DNA of 37,508 nt. It comes from SAR86 cluster bacterium AG-422-E19 (GTDB lineage Bacteria; Pseudomonadota; Gammaproteobacteria; Magnimaribacterales; AG-339-G14). Shown here piece by piece: positions 7,775 through 16,775 of this stretch. Under the pieces are notes generated by a model, which worked only from the letters and a program-made list of their open reading frames with translations, ran no database searches and was not told the origin of the DNA. The stretch spans positions 1 through 37,508 of the forward strand of contig QCMR01000007.1 in NCBI GenBank assembly GCA_003213595.1, in the 5' to 3' direction. Each line of letters starts with the position of its first letter. Position 1 is the stretch's first letter. The translations under genes and the position numbers were made by a program.

Positions 7775-8473
7775 TTAGATTATATATGATTCAACTTTTT
7801 TTATCATTTTAGAAATATTTTCTGAAGCAGTTATTTCTCTTCCTAAAACAATATAGTCGCTACCATTTTTTGTTGCTTCCTCTAAAGTTGCTACTCTAAA
7901 TTGATCATCGTTTTTCTGCTGAACTCTAATTCCCGGAGTGACTGTAATAAAATCTTCACCGAAATTTCTTTTAATTTCAGAAACTTCTTTGGCTGAACAC
8001 ACCACACCATCAATATTATTTCTTTTTGCGCTCGTGCAGAGGATTTTAACTAATTCAGAAATTTGCATATTGAAACCCATATTTTTAATATTTTTTTCGT
8101 TAAGACTTGTAAGAACCGATACCCCAACTAAAAGAGCTTCACTTTTTATACTTTCTCTAGCTTCTATTGCAGCTTGTATCATTTCATCTCCTCCAAGCAG
8201 ATGGATATTTGTCATCCAAACCTTATGACTAAGTAAATTTTTCAATGCCTTATAAACTGTATTAGGAATATCATGAAGCTTTAAGTCTAAAAATATATCA
8301 AAACCTTGTTTATTGAAATTTTCTATAATTTTAGGCCCTTCTCCAGCGAAAAGTTGTTTTCCAATCTTTAGTCTATAAATTTCTGGATCTAAAAGATTTA
8401 CAATAGAATTTGCTTCTTTAAAGGAATTAAAATCTAGCGCTACAACAATTTGCTTTCGCTTAAGGATTTTCAT
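7775..8473 (-). CDS. pyrF: Orotidine 5'-phosphate decarboxylase
   Basis: PyrF catalyses the last step of de novo UMP synthesis. The start IVVALDFNSFKEA contains the conserved substrate-binding Asp. The catalytic tetrad region is DIFLDLKLHDIPNTV, with the DxKxxD arrangement of the bacterial enzyme. VVCSAKE and VTPGIR (phosphate-binding loop) follow near the C-terminus, then YIVLGREI. Length is 232 residues, as expected. The ATG at 8473 overlaps the 3' end of lapA by 14 bases. In E. coli lapB lies between lapA and pyrF, but here it is missing. Confidence 0.96.
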   Translation of the reverse strand: MKILKRKQIVVALDFNSFKEANSIVNLLDPEIYRLKIGKQLFAGEGPKIIENFNKQGFDIFLDLKLHDIPNTVYKALKNLLSHKVWMTNIHLLGGDEMIQAAIEARESIKSEALLVGVSVLTSLNEKNIKNMGFNMQISELVKILCTSAKRNNIDGVVCSAKEVSEIKRNFGEDFITVTPGIRVQQKNDDQFRVATLEEATKNGSDYIVLGREITASENISKMIKKVESYII

Positions 8474-8702
8474 CTTCTTTGACGTTGAGAACTTTTGAAT
8501 TTCGTCTAAGTAACCTTGGTAGCTGAAGAGTTAAGGAAATAATAGCCCCAACAAGAACAGAAAAAATCATTGAAAATCCGACTGATATGCCTTCAATTTT
8601 TACAAAAAATAAATCCAATGAAATTATATCTGGATTAAGATTCGAAAATATAAAAAGGGATGAAGTGAAAAGGATTAAGAGGATGAAATAAAAATATTTC
8701 AT
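8460..8702 (-). CDS. lapA: LapA-family (DUF1049) inner-membrane protein
   Basis: This 80-residue protein has two hydrophobic segments (about residues 4-20 and 40-60) around a short loop containing NLNPDIISLDLFF, followed by a basic cytoplasmic tail (PRLLRRNSK). That is the layout of LapA/YciS, which in E. coli works with LapB in lipopolysaccharide assembly and control of LpxC turnover. Its position between ihfB and pyrF agrees with gammaproteobacterial synteny. LapA normally has a soluble partner, LapB, encoded immediately downstream; no such TPR protein is present here. Confidence 0.85.
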   Translation of the reverse strand: MKYFYFILLILFTSSLFIFSNLNPDIISLDLFFVKIEGISVGFSMIFSVLVGAIISLTLQLPRLLRRNSKVLNVKEDENP

Positions 8703-8721
8703 TTTATTATTTTAACACAAC

Positions 8722-8997
8722 CTAGTTGACTCTTTGTTTCAATAACTTTGAAGCTCTAAAAAAGGGCATGGATCTTTTTGGTAATTCTATAGACTCACCT
8801 GATTTGGGATTTCTAGCTCTTATTGACTTTCTATCTCTTACACAAAATGACCCAAAACCTCTAATTTCAATTCTATTTCTCTTTTTTAGGGATTCGATAA
8901 TCGACTTTTGGATCAGATCAGCAGAAAGACTTATATCCATTTCGCTGTAATCTTTAAGGTTCTTAGAGAGTAAATATATAAAATCAGATTTCTTCAT
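8722..8997 (-). CDS. ihfB: Integration host factor subunit beta
   Basis: A DNABII-family protein of 91 residues. It has the beta-subunit start MKKSDFIYLLS, the conserved core RIEIRGFGSFCVRDR and the DNA-minor-groove-inserting arm RARNPKSGESIELPKRSMPFF with its Pro. IHF bends DNA for replication, recombination and transcription. Assignment to beta rather than alpha or HU rests on the N-terminus, the RIEIRGFGSF block and the position directly after rpsA, where ihfB lies in E. coli and Pseudomonas. It begins on the base following the rpsA stop. Confidence 0.94.
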   Translation of the reverse strand: MKKSDFIYLLSKNLKDYSEMDISLSADLIQKSIIESLKKRNRIEIRGFGSFCVRDRKSIRARNPKSGESIELPKRSMPFFRASKLLKQRVN

Positions 8998-10671
8998 TTA
9001 ATCACTAGAAGAATCACTTAATTCTTCTTGAATAAGATCACCTATTGAAGTTTTGGTTTCTGATTCAATTTGTTTATTTTTAGATATATTTTCTTTAATA
9101 AGTTCTTTTTCTTGGGATTTTTCTAATGCAAACACAGACAAGTTTACTTGTCTATTTTTTCTGTCTATTGATGTTACAAGAGAAGTTATATTTTCACCTT
9201 CAGAAGGAAGATTATCTTTGAATTCTTTAGTTTTTATTTTCCCGACAACTTCTTCAGCTAAACTAATGAAGATTAAATCATCTCCAATTGAACTTACTGG
9301 CCCAGATAATTCAGTTCCTTTCGGATTATTTTTAGCGAATGTATCAAAAACATCTTCAGAAAGTTGCTTTATCCCTAAAGAAATCCTTTCTTTGTGTGGA
9401 TCTATACCAAGAATTACAGCCTCGACTTCCTGTCCTTTAGCAAAAGATTTAACCGCCTCTTCTTCAGATTTATTCCAAGAAAGATCTGATAAATGTACAA
9501 GTCCATCAATATTTCCGTCAAGACCTATAAACATTCCAAAATCTGTAATTGATCTTACCTCACCTTTGACAACATCTCCGAGGCTATTATTTTCAGAAAA
9601 AGTTAACCAAGGATTTTCTTGACACTGTTTCATTCCAAGAGAAACTCTTCTTTTATCTATATCAATCTCTAAAATCATTACATCAACTTCATCGCCTATA
9701 GAAACTACTTTTGATGGATGAATACTTTTGTTTGTCCAATCAATTTCAGAAATATGCACTAAACCTTCTGTATTTGAATCTAATTCTGCAAAAAAGCCAT
9801 ATTCTGCAATACTAGAAACTTTAGCTTTATGGATAGAATTGATTGGAAAAGTATCTTTTATGTTTTCCCAAGGATCGGTTGAAAGTTGTTTTAATCCTAG
9901 AGAAATTCTTGATTTTTCTTTATCAAAATTAGTCACTTTAAAATCAAGCTTGTCACCAACATTTAAAATTTCCGAAGGGTGATTTATTCTTTTCCAGGTG
10001 ATGTCTGTTATATGTAGTAGACCATCAACTCCACCTAAATCAACGAAAGCTCCATAATCGGTTAAATTTTTTACCGTTCCAGAAATCAACGAGCCTTCTT
10101 GGATGGTAGCAAAAATCTTTTCCCTTTCTTCTGAATTTAAGTCTTCTTGAACTGCCTTTCTAGAAAGGACAACATTGCTTTTCTCTTTATCTAACTTAAT
10201 TACTTTGAAGTCTTGGAAAGTCTTTTCTAAGTGATCAAAACTATCTAGAGGTCTAGAATCTACTAAAGATCCCGGAAGAAAAGCTCTGACACCTGCCACA
10301 TCAACTGTCATACCACCTCGAACTTTTCCAGAAATATATCCCTTGATTAGTGCGCCAGTTTCTAATGCTTCTTCTAAATTCTTCCAGCTTTCATCATGCA
10401 TTGCTCTTATTCTAGAAACTCTCGTGGAACCATGACCATCTTCAACAGCTTCGAGAGATACTTTCACCTCATCACCTATTGAAAGTTCTCCGTCTACTTC
10501 ATCAGCTAAAAATTCTGTTCTTGGAATGAGAGATTCTGATTTCAAACCGACATGCACAGTAACCCAATCAGAAGTTAAATCTACTATCACTCCAGAAATT
10601 AGCGCTCCTTGTTCAAAGTTCAAAGTTGTGAGACTTTCGTCTAAAAGCTTTTCAAATGCTGTTTCTGTCAT
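8998..10671 (-). CDS. rpsA: 30S ribosomal protein S1
   Basis: S1 recruits mRNA to the 30S subunit, which matters here because many genes lack a clear Shine-Dalgarno sequence. At 557 residues it matches the E. coli length. Six S1 (OB-fold) repeats are visible, starting near residues 23, 108, 194, 279, 366 and 453. The most typical are repeats 3-5, for example GTVKNLTDYGAFVDLGGVDG, each ending in HIxDIxW or LSDLSW plus a VxxFDxEKxRISLG-type strand. Repeats 1, 2 and 6 are more divergent, as usual. The ATG overlaps the cmk stop as ATGA. Confidence 0.97.
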   Translation of the reverse strand: MTETAFEKLLDESLTTLNFEQGALISGVIVDLTSDWVTVHVGLKSESLIPRTEFLADEVDGELSIGDEVKVSLEAVEDGHGSTRVSRIRAMHDESWKNLEEALETGALIKGYISGKVRGGMTVDVAGVRAFLPGSLVDSRPLDSFDHLEKTFQDFKVIKLDKEKSNVVLSRKAVQEDLNSEEREKIFATIQEGSLISGTVKNLTDYGAFVDLGGVDGLLHITDITWKRINHPSEILNVGDKLDFKVTNFDKEKSRISLGLKQLSTDPWENIKDTFPINSIHKAKVSSIAEYGFFAELDSNTEGLVHISEIDWTNKSIHPSKVVSIGDEVDVMILEIDIDKRRVSLGMKQCQENPWLTFSENNSLGDVVKGEVRSITDFGMFIGLDGNIDGLVHLSDLSWNKSEEEAVKSFAKGQEVEAVILGIDPHKERISLGIKQLSEDVFDTFAKNNPKGTELSGPVSSIGDDLIFISLAEEVVGKIKTKEFKDNLPSEGENITSLVTSIDRKNRQVNLSVFALEKSQEKELIKENISKNKQIESETKTSIGDLIQEELSDSSSD

Positions 10672-11342
10672 AATTTTTTAAAATTCTCCATTACCTTTTC
10701 TTCAACTTCATTAATACTTAAATTACTCGTATCAATTACAAGTGAATCATCAGCTGGTTTTAGAGGAGATATCTTTCTATTTGAATCTTCTTCGTCCCTT
10801 AGCTGAATTTGTTCTAAAAGGTCGTGCATGATAACGCTCATGCCCTTTTCTTTCAACTGATTAGCTCTCCTTTCTGCTCTAACTTCAGGGGATGCTTGAA
10901 GAAATATTTTTAAAGCTGCTTCAGGAAAAATTATGGTTCCCATATCTCTTCCATCAGCAATAAGGCCTTGTTCAGAATCATAAGCATCTCTTTGAATCTT
11001 GATTATCGCATTTCTAATTTCTGCTTCTTTAGCAAGTTCCGCCGCTTTAGACGCTATATTTTCATTTCTAAGCTCTTTTCCTAAGACCCTATCGTTTATC
11101 TCTATTTCACAAATACCTTCATTAAAGTTAGTAATAAGTCTGATTTTTGATTCATTTAAAAATTGAACAATTTCTTGAGTTGTCTCTAATGCTTCTTTAC
11201 AGTTCAAATACCCAACAAGTCTGTAAAGAAGCCCACTATCAAGAACATTCCACCCTAACCTTTCGGCTAGCGAAAATGCAAGAGTCCCTTTTCCTACTCC
11301 ACTAGGGCCGTCTATAGTTATTATATTTTTAACTAATTTCAA
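10668..11342 (-). CDS. cmk: Cytidylate kinase
   Basis: Cmk phosphorylates CMP and dCMP. The Walker A loop is IDGPSGVGKGT near the N-terminus. LDSGLLYRLVGYL and IADGRDMGTIIFPEAALKIF are the CMP-binding blocks, and RAERRANQ and LRDEEDSNRKISPLKPADDS form the lid region. No ATG is available. I chose the TTG at 11342, which has GGA six bases upstream and gives the usual short lead into the P-loop; a TTG at 11354 is also in frame. Both overlap the end of aroA. The gene couples to rpsA through an ATGA overlap, as in Pseudomonas and E. coli. Confidence 0.95.
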   Translation of the reverse strand: MKLVKNIITIDGPSGVGKGTLAFSLAERLGWNVLDSGLLYRLVGYLNCKEALETTQEIVQFLNESKIRLITNFNEGICEIEINDRVLGKELRNENIASKAAELAKEAEIRNAIIKIQRDAYDSEQGLIADGRDMGTIIFPEAALKIFLQASPEVRAERRANQLKEKGMSVIMHDLLEQIQLRDEEDSNRKISPLKPADDSLVIDTSNLSINEVEEKVMENFKKL

Positions 11343-12635
11343 AATTACATCCAAGCTTTTTACCTAGTTCAATAAACTCTGGAAAAGATGTGTTTATGCT
11401 TTCAGGTGAAGTAATTTCAATATAAGAATTGCTCTTCAAGCCAGCTATAGCAAAAGACATGGCAATTCTATGATCAAAAAAAGTCTCAGCTAAGAAATTT
11501 GGCGTTGTGTAATCATTGCCCATACCTTCGATACAAAAACATTACCATCCAAGAAGTTTTTAATCTTCATTTTATCCAAACCGTCTTGCATAGCTTTGAG
11601 CCTATCGCTTTCTTTATGCCTTAATTCTTCTATCTCATTAAAATTTGAGATTCCTTCTGCAAAACAACTTGCAATGAATAGTATAGGAAGCTCATCAATT
11701 AAATTTGGTACATCGCCTGATGTCACTTCACAAGGATTTAGTACAGAACTCTTAATGTTTATGTCTGCAATAGGTTCTTTCCCAAATGAAGAGTGATTTA
11801 ATACTTTGATATCTCCACCCATTTCCACCAATTTACTCAAAAGAGCAATTCTTGAAGGATTCATGCCAACTTGCTTAAGAGTAATATCAGAATTTTTTGA
11901 AATTAAAGCTGCAACAATAAAAAAAGCAGAAGAGGAAAAGTCTCCGGGTATTTCTATATTTTGAGAAATAAATTTATCAGTTTCTTTTAAAGTTGTTTCT
12001 TTTTCAGAATAAGTAATGCTTGCTCCAAAATATTCAAACATTCTTTCAGTATGATCTCTAGATACAGATTTTTCTATAATTTTTGTATCTCCTTGCGCGC
12101 CTAAACCAGCAAATAAAATTGCGGACTTTACCTGGGCACTTGCTACTGGCATTTTGTAATTTATTCCTCTTATTTTCTGAGAGGGGATTATTTGCAAAGG
12201 AAGTGTATCCTTATTTGAGCCAGATATGTTTGCTCCCATCTTTGATAAAGGCTCTATTATTCTTCTCATTGGTCTTTTGGAGAGAGATTCATCCCCTATA
12301 AGATTCGAAGAAAAATTTTGTATTGATAATAATCCAGACATCAGTCTTATTCCCGTTCCAGAATTTCCAAAATAAAGTTGTTTTTTAGATTCTTTTAATC
12401 CTTTGAATCCCTGGCCTTCTACATAGTAAGACTCATTTTCTTTAACGATACTTATACCAAGTTGTTTAAGGGAGTTAAGAGTATTGATTACATCTTCACT
12501 CTCTTGAAGATTTGAAATTTTAGATGTGCCATCTGAAATAGAGGCACAAATCAAGGCTCTATGAGATATAGACTTATCACCAGGAATTTTTATTTCACCA
12601 TGGAGTCCTTCGGTAAATTTAGAAAAGAGTTTCAT
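11329..12635 (-). pseudogene. aroA: EPSP synthase, interrupted by a single-base frameshift
   Basis: AroA joins shikimate-3-phosphate to phosphoenolpyruvate. The 5' part (12635 to about 11535) encodes IPGDKSISHRALI, the GNSGTGIRLMSGLL PEP-binding loop, DVPNLIDELPIL and LRHKESDRL. It then leaves frame after LDGNVFVSK, continuing as nonsense to a TAG near 11490. The C-terminal part continues in another frame from EGMGNDYTTPNF (about 11529) through FFDHRIAMSFAIAGL and TSFPEF to a TAA at 11329. Adding one base near the five-T run (minus strand; 11535-11539) restores one protein of about 434 residues, the normal length. No residues are lost, so sequencing error, a recent mutation or slippage are all possible. 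The ATG overlaps the tyrA stop as ATGA. Confidence 0.9.
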
Positions 12636-13495
12636 CTATTTAAGGATTCTTTAGTCTTTTTAATTTTTTTTAAGTGCCCTTCTAACTTGCTTCCGTCGCC
12701 TTGAAGAATAAATGTTTTAATTTTCTTAATTTCTTTTTCAATATCACTTATGTCTTTCAACAAGTTATATTTATTTAGAGAAAAAATATTCTCCCACATC
12801 TTTGGATCGCTTTCTGCGATTCTAGTGAAATCTTTTAAGCCTCCTCCAATAAATTTTTTATATTCAGATGTTTTTCTTTTTGATAGTAAAGAAATCAAGC
12901 TAAAAGCCACAACGTGGGGAAGATGACTTGTTAAGGAAAATATCTTGTCATGTAATTTTGGATCTAAATTATGAGTTTTTGATCCTAACTCAAACCAAAA
13001 TTCTTTGCATTTTAGTAAAGTAGAAGTAGCCAGTCCTTTGTGCTTAGCAATTATTGAAATTTTGTCTTTAAACAAGTCTTCGTTTGAATTCAAAAATCCG
13101 CTTTTTTCAGACCCTGCAATGGGATGAGATAAAATAAATTTTGATTCAAGTTTGTTCTTTTTAATTTTATTTAGCAAAGATCCTTTCACACTAGTACAGT
13201 CGGTAACAAAATCAGCTTTATGAAAAAGATCTAAATATTTATCAAAATTATTTAGAAGAACCTTAGGTGGTAAAGCAATAATTACAAAAAGTTTTTTTGT
13301 AGTATCAATTTTTTCTAGACTCCCAATTATAATTTTTGATTTTTTTGCATAATTTAAATGGGATTTATTCTTTTCAATAGCCAAAACCTCAAAACTATTT
13401 TTTGACAGTCTTTTTGCTATAGAGCCCCCAATTAAACCAAGACCAATTATTAAAAACTGAATGTTTTTATTATTTTTTAGAAAGGTCTTTTTCAT
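12632..13495 (-). CDS. tyrA: Prephenate dehydrogenase
   Basis: Converts prephenate to 4-hydroxyphenylpyruvate for tyrosine synthesis. The NAD-binding motif GLGLIGGSIAKRL is at about residues 18-30. The conserved SHPIAGSEKSG block carries the catalytic His, and TDCTSVKG and LTSHLPHVVAFSL follow. At 287 residues it is a monofunctional dehydrogenase without a chorismate mutase or ACT domain, as in the Pseudomonas arrangement, where tyrA is fused to aroA; here the two are separate but joined by an ATGA overlap. Its start overlaps the end of hisC by 26 bases. Confidence 0.93.
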   Translation of the reverse strand: MKKTFLKNNKNIQFLIIGLGLIGGSIAKRLSKNSFEVLAIEKNKSHLNYAKKSKIIIGSLEKIDTTKKLFVIIALPPKVLLNNFDKYLDLFHKADFVTDCTSVKGSLLNKIKKNKLESKFILSHPIAGSEKSGFLNSNEDLFKDKISIIAKHKGLATSTLLKCKEFWFELGSKTHNLDPKLHDKIFSLTSHLPHVVAFSLISLLSKRKTSEYKKFIGGGLKDFTRIAESDPKMWENIFSLNKYNLLKDISDIEKEIKKIKTFILQGDGSKLEGHLKKIKKTKESLNR

Positions 13496-14597
13496 AATCC
13501 TCTAGTACTTGGAGAAAAAAATCCATCTCCTCTTCGGTACCAATGGAAACTCTCAAGTGTTGAGGCATTTCATATACTTTTAACGATCTGAGGATAACAC
13601 CCTTTTCTAAAAAGTATTGAAAAGCAATATCAGAGTCTTGCTTGGCATCAAAAGAAATAAAATTTCCCCAAGATTCAATAAAGTTGTAATCGAGATTAGC
13701 GAATGCTTTTCTTGCTCTATCCATACCTGAAGAATTAATTTTTACTGATTTCCTAATATGTTCTTGATCAGAGATGGCAACCTTTCCTAAATCTAAGGCT
13801 AATGAGTTAGCGTTAAAAGGTTGTCTTACTCTATTAAGATAGTCTGACAACTCAGGATTTGAAACGCAAAAGCCTAACCTTAATGCTGCTAATCCATGAG
13901 CTTTAGAAAAACTTCTTGAGATGATTAAATTCGGATGATCATCAATTAATGAAAAAGGAATATCAAATTCTGAACCTTCTACATACTCATAATAAGCTTG
14001 ATCAAGAAAAACTAAGATATCATCAGGTAAATTATTCAAAAAATCTTTTATCTCTAGAAAAGTTTTTGCCGTACCAGTAGGATTATTTGGGGAAGCTATA
14101 AAGACAACTTTTGTTTTGTCATCTATTAAATCAGACATTAACTCTAAATCATGACCCCATTTTTTTGCTTTCGATTTTACTGGAATAGCTCCAGTTGCTT
14201 TTATAGCTAATGGGTAAATGGCAAAACCATGTTGTGAATAAATTGCTTTCTTTCCTTCCCCCAAAAAACACCTAGAGACAAACTCAATTAAATCATTAGA
14301 GCCGTTACCTATTGTTATTTGGTTTGGGTCCACATTGTATTTTTTTGATATTGCTTCTTTTAATTCATAAGCATTTCCATCAGGATATCTGTTCAATTCG
14401 GATGAAAAGCTATTCATTTTTCCTTTTAATAAATCTAAAGCTTTTGGGCTAGGCCCCAAAGGATTCTCATTGCTCGCTAATTTGATCATTTTTTTTAGAC
14501 CTAATTTCTTTTGAGTATGTTCTAGCGGCAATCCTGGTTCGTAGGGTTTTAGTCCAAGAACACCTTGATTTAGATTTTCTAAAAATAAATTTTTCAT
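13470..14597 (-). CDS. hisC: Histidinol-phosphate/aromatic aminotransferase (HisC2 type)
   Basis: A fold-type I PLP aminotransferase of 375 residues, with substrate loop KLASNENPLGPSP near residue 40, GNGSNDLIEF, the cofactor-contacting SPNNPTGT and DQAYYEY, and the Schiff-base Lys in SRSFSKAHGLAALRLGF. The family converts imidazole-acetol phosphate to histidinol phosphate, but HisC2 members also transaminate phenylpyruvate or hydroxyphenylpyruvate. Lying between pheA and tyrA, with no other his gene present, it may well finish phenylalanine and tyrosine synthesis. It begins three bases after pheA. Confidence 0.92.
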   Translation of the reverse strand: MKNLFLENLNQGVLGLKPYEPGLPLEHTQKKLGLKKMIKLASNENPLGPSPKALDLLKGKMNSFSSELNRYPDGNAYELKEAISKKYNVDPNQITIGNGSNDLIEFVSRCFLGEGKKAIYSQHGFAIYPLAIKATGAIPVKSKAKKWGHDLELMSDLIDDKTKVVFIASPNNPTGTAKTFLEIKDFLNNLPDDILVFLDQAYYEYVEGSEFDIPFSLIDDHPNLIISRSFSKAHGLAALRLGFCVSNPELSDYLNRVRQPFNANSLALDLGKVAISDQEHIRKSVKINSSGMDRARKAFANLDYNFIESWGNFISFDAKQDSDIAFQYFLEKGVILRSLKVYEMPQHLRVSIGTEEEMDFFLQVLEDYEKDLSKK

Positions 14598-14600
14598 GGA

Positions 14601-15689
14601 TTAGTAAGCTGCTGGATAGGAACCTAAGACTTTTAGGTCATAACTAACTTTTTGAAGTTCTTTGAACAATTTTAAAACATTTTTATCTGAGACATGACCT
14701 GAGAATTCTAAAAAGAAAGAATATTGCCACTTATTTTTCTTGACCGGTCTGGATAAGATATTTGTGAGATTGATTTTATTCTTATTTACTATCTGTAAAA
14801 CTTTTAACAAGGCTCCTTGTTCGTTTTTTAAACTTAAACTTATTGACGTTTTATCATCAGAGGTTTTTCCTGGAAATTCGTTTCCAATCACTAAGAACCT
14901 AGTTGTGTTGGATATTTGATCTTGAATTTTTTCTTTCAATAAATTTAACGAATATATCTCAGATATTTGTTTTGGTCCTATAGAACCTTTTCCTGATTTA
15001 TTTTTAATCAGCTTGGCTGCTCTGGCAGAACTCTCAGTTTCGACAATTTTAGCTCTAGGAAGATTTTTACTTAGCCAGTTACGACATTGCGCAAGAGCTT
15101 GAGGATGTCCATAAATGGTATTAAGTTTCTGTATATTTTTTTCAGATGAAATAAGACAGTGCTCTACGGGTAATTCCAATTCTGAACAAATTTTTAAATT
15201 ACTTTCTATGAGATTATCTAAAGATTGATTCACCATTCCTTCTATTGAATTTTCAAAAGGTAACATTCCGTAGGAATTTTTGTTTTTGGCTACTTCTTTA
15301 AATATATCTCTAATATTTTCTGTTTCTACCTTTTCAACAGAGCTTCCAAAATGCGTTGTTGTTGCAATTTCTGAAAAAGTACCTTTAGGACCCAAATAAT
15401 AAACTTTAATTTTTTTTTCAAGGGTAAAGCATGCAGAAATAATTTCTTTGAAAATAAATTTAATATTTTCCGCAGGGATAGAACTTTTGTTTTTCTTTTG
15501 TAAAGTCTTTATTAAACTTGCTTCTCTGTCAGGCCTGTAGAATGTTTTATCACCTGATTTCTTTTTTATTTTTCCAGCATTTACAACAAGCTTGGATCTT
15601 TCGTGGATTAGGTTTAGAAGTTTTTGGTCAATTTGATCAATTTCCTTTCTATTCTCAGTTAGATCTTTTGGTGGATTTTTTTCAGCCAT
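14601..15689 (-). CDS. pheA: Bifunctional chorismate mutase / prephenate dehydratase (P-protein)
   Basis: Three domains are present in about 362 residues. An AroQ chorismate mutase lies at about 10-90 (IDQIDQKLLNLIHERSKLV, KIKKKSG, FYRPDREA). A prephenate dehydratase follows (YYLGPKGTFSE, LPFENSIEGMVNQSLDNL, and NTTRFLVIG, the catalytic TRF motif). A C-terminal ACT domain begins near KTSISLSLKNEQGALLKVL. The ACT phenylalanine-binding motif ESRP reads LSRP here, so feedback control may differ. I chose the ATG at 15689, which gives an ATGGCTGA overlap with serC; a TTG at 15701 is also in frame. Confidence 0.95.
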   Translation of the reverse strand: MAEKNPPKDLTENRKEIDQIDQKLLNLIHERSKLVVNAGKIKKKSGDKTFYRPDREASLIKTLQKKNKSSIPAENIKFIFKEIISACFTLEKKIKVYYLGPKGTFSEIATTTHFGSSVEKVETENIRDIFKEVAKNKNSYGMLPFENSIEGMVNQSLDNLIESNLKICSELELPVEHCLISSEKNIQKLNTIYGHPQALAQCRNWLSKNLPRAKIVETESSARAAKLIKNKSGKGSIGPKQISEIYSLNLLKEKIQDQISNTTRFLVIGNEFPGKTSDDKTSISLSLKNEQGALLKVLQIVNKNKINLTNILSRPVKKNKWQYSFFLEFSGHVSDKNVLKLFKELQKVSYDLKVLGSYPAAY

Positions 15690-16764
15690 TCTTTTTTTCA
15701 AATTCTTTCATAAAATCTATTAAAACATCTACTCCCTCTTCCGGAACTCCATTGTAAATACTTGCCCTCATACCACCAACAGACCTATGACCAGCAAGAT
15801 TTAATAATCCATTACCTTCAGACTCTTCTAAGAATTTATTGTTTAAAGAATCATCTCCCAAAAGAAATGGAACATTCATTATAGATCTAGATTCTTTATC
15901 AACATCATTTTTGTAAAAATCGCTTTGGTCGATGTAAGAGTAAAGTTTGTTAGCTTTTGACTCATTAACATTCTTTTGGTTCAAAAGACCCCCATTCTTT
16001 TTTAGCCATTTAAAAACCATGCCCGATAAGTACCAGGCAAATGTAGGCGGGGTGTTATACATTGAATCAGAATCAGCATAAGTCTTATATTGCATCATAG
16101 CTGGCAGACTATCTTTTTCCTTCAAAAGGTCTTTTTTTACAACAATAATGGCCAGTCCAGAAGGACCAATATTTTTTTGAGCCCCCGCATATAGCATACT
16201 GAATTTTGTCACATCAAGAGGCTCAGAAAGAATACAAGAAGAGCAATCTGCAATAAGACTTTTCTTCGGCAGATTATCTAAGTTCCTTAGACAAACTCCA
16301 TCGATCGTCTCGTTCAATACAAGATGAGTGAAAATAGAATCAGGATGGATTTTCCAAGTATCTGGTTTTGGGTATTTTTTGTAAGATAAATCTGCTGAAG
16401 ATGCAGAAATTTCTACTTGTCCAAATTTCTTTGCTTCTTTAATTGCTTTCTTAGACCACTGCCCAACATCGAGATAACTGCATAGAGCTTGATTATTTTC
16501 TAGGAGATTCATTGGAATCATTGAAAATTGCAGTGAAGCACCTCCTTGAATAAAGAGAACGTCATAGTCGTCATTTATTTCCAATAAATCAATGAAATCC
16601 TGTTTTGCAGTTTCAGCGATCTCGACAAACTCTTTACTTCTATGGCTCATTTCCATGACGGACAAACCTTTTCCTTGCCAATCAGGTATTTCCGCTTTTA
16701 GTTGATCCAAAACTTCATTTGGAAGTGCTGCAGGTCCCGCACAAAAGTTGTAATTTCTAGACAT
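15682..16764 (-). CDS. serC: Phosphoserine aminotransferase
   Basis: SerC makes 3-phosphoserine for serine synthesis and also acts in pyridoxal phosphate synthesis in gammaproteobacteria. The start RNYNFCAGPAALP is diagnostic, followed by SVMEMSHRSKEF, LFIQGGASLQFSM and the PLP-lysine block MLYAGAQKNIGPSGLAI. Near the C-terminus GHRSVGGMRASIYNGVP is conserved. The length is 360 residues. It starts 11 bases after gyrA ends and overlaps pheA, the Pseudomonas gyrA-serC-pheA order. Confidence 0.96.
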   Translation of the reverse strand: MSRNYNFCAGPAALPNEVLDQLKAEIPDWQGKGLSVMEMSHRSKEFVEIAETAKQDFIDLLEINDDYDVLFIQGGASLQFSMIPMNLLENNQALCSYLDVGQWSKKAIKEAKKFGQVEISASSADLSYKKYPKPDTWKIHPDSIFTHLVLNETIDGVCLRNLDNLPKKSLIADCSSCILSEPLDVTKFSMLYAGAQKNIGPSGLAIIVVKKDLLKEKDSLPAMMQYKTYADSDSMYNTPPTFAWYLSGMVFKWLKKNGGLLNQKNVNESKANKLYSYIDQSDFYKNDVDKESRSIMNVPFLLGDDSLNNKFLEESEGNGLLNLAGHRSVGGMRASIYNGVPEEGVDVLIDFMKEFEKKNG

Positions 16765-16775
16765 ATTTAAATTAT

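Noticed and set aside
9053..9622. 189-codon open frame on the plus strand inside rpsA
   Set aside because: It is the antisense of S1 repeats. Its Ser/Leu-rich composition is typical of antisense translation.
11329..11523. Separate 64-residue gene after aroA
   Set aside because: Its sequence is the conserved C-terminus of EPSP synthase (DHRIAM, TSFPEF), so it is the second half of the frameshifted aroA.
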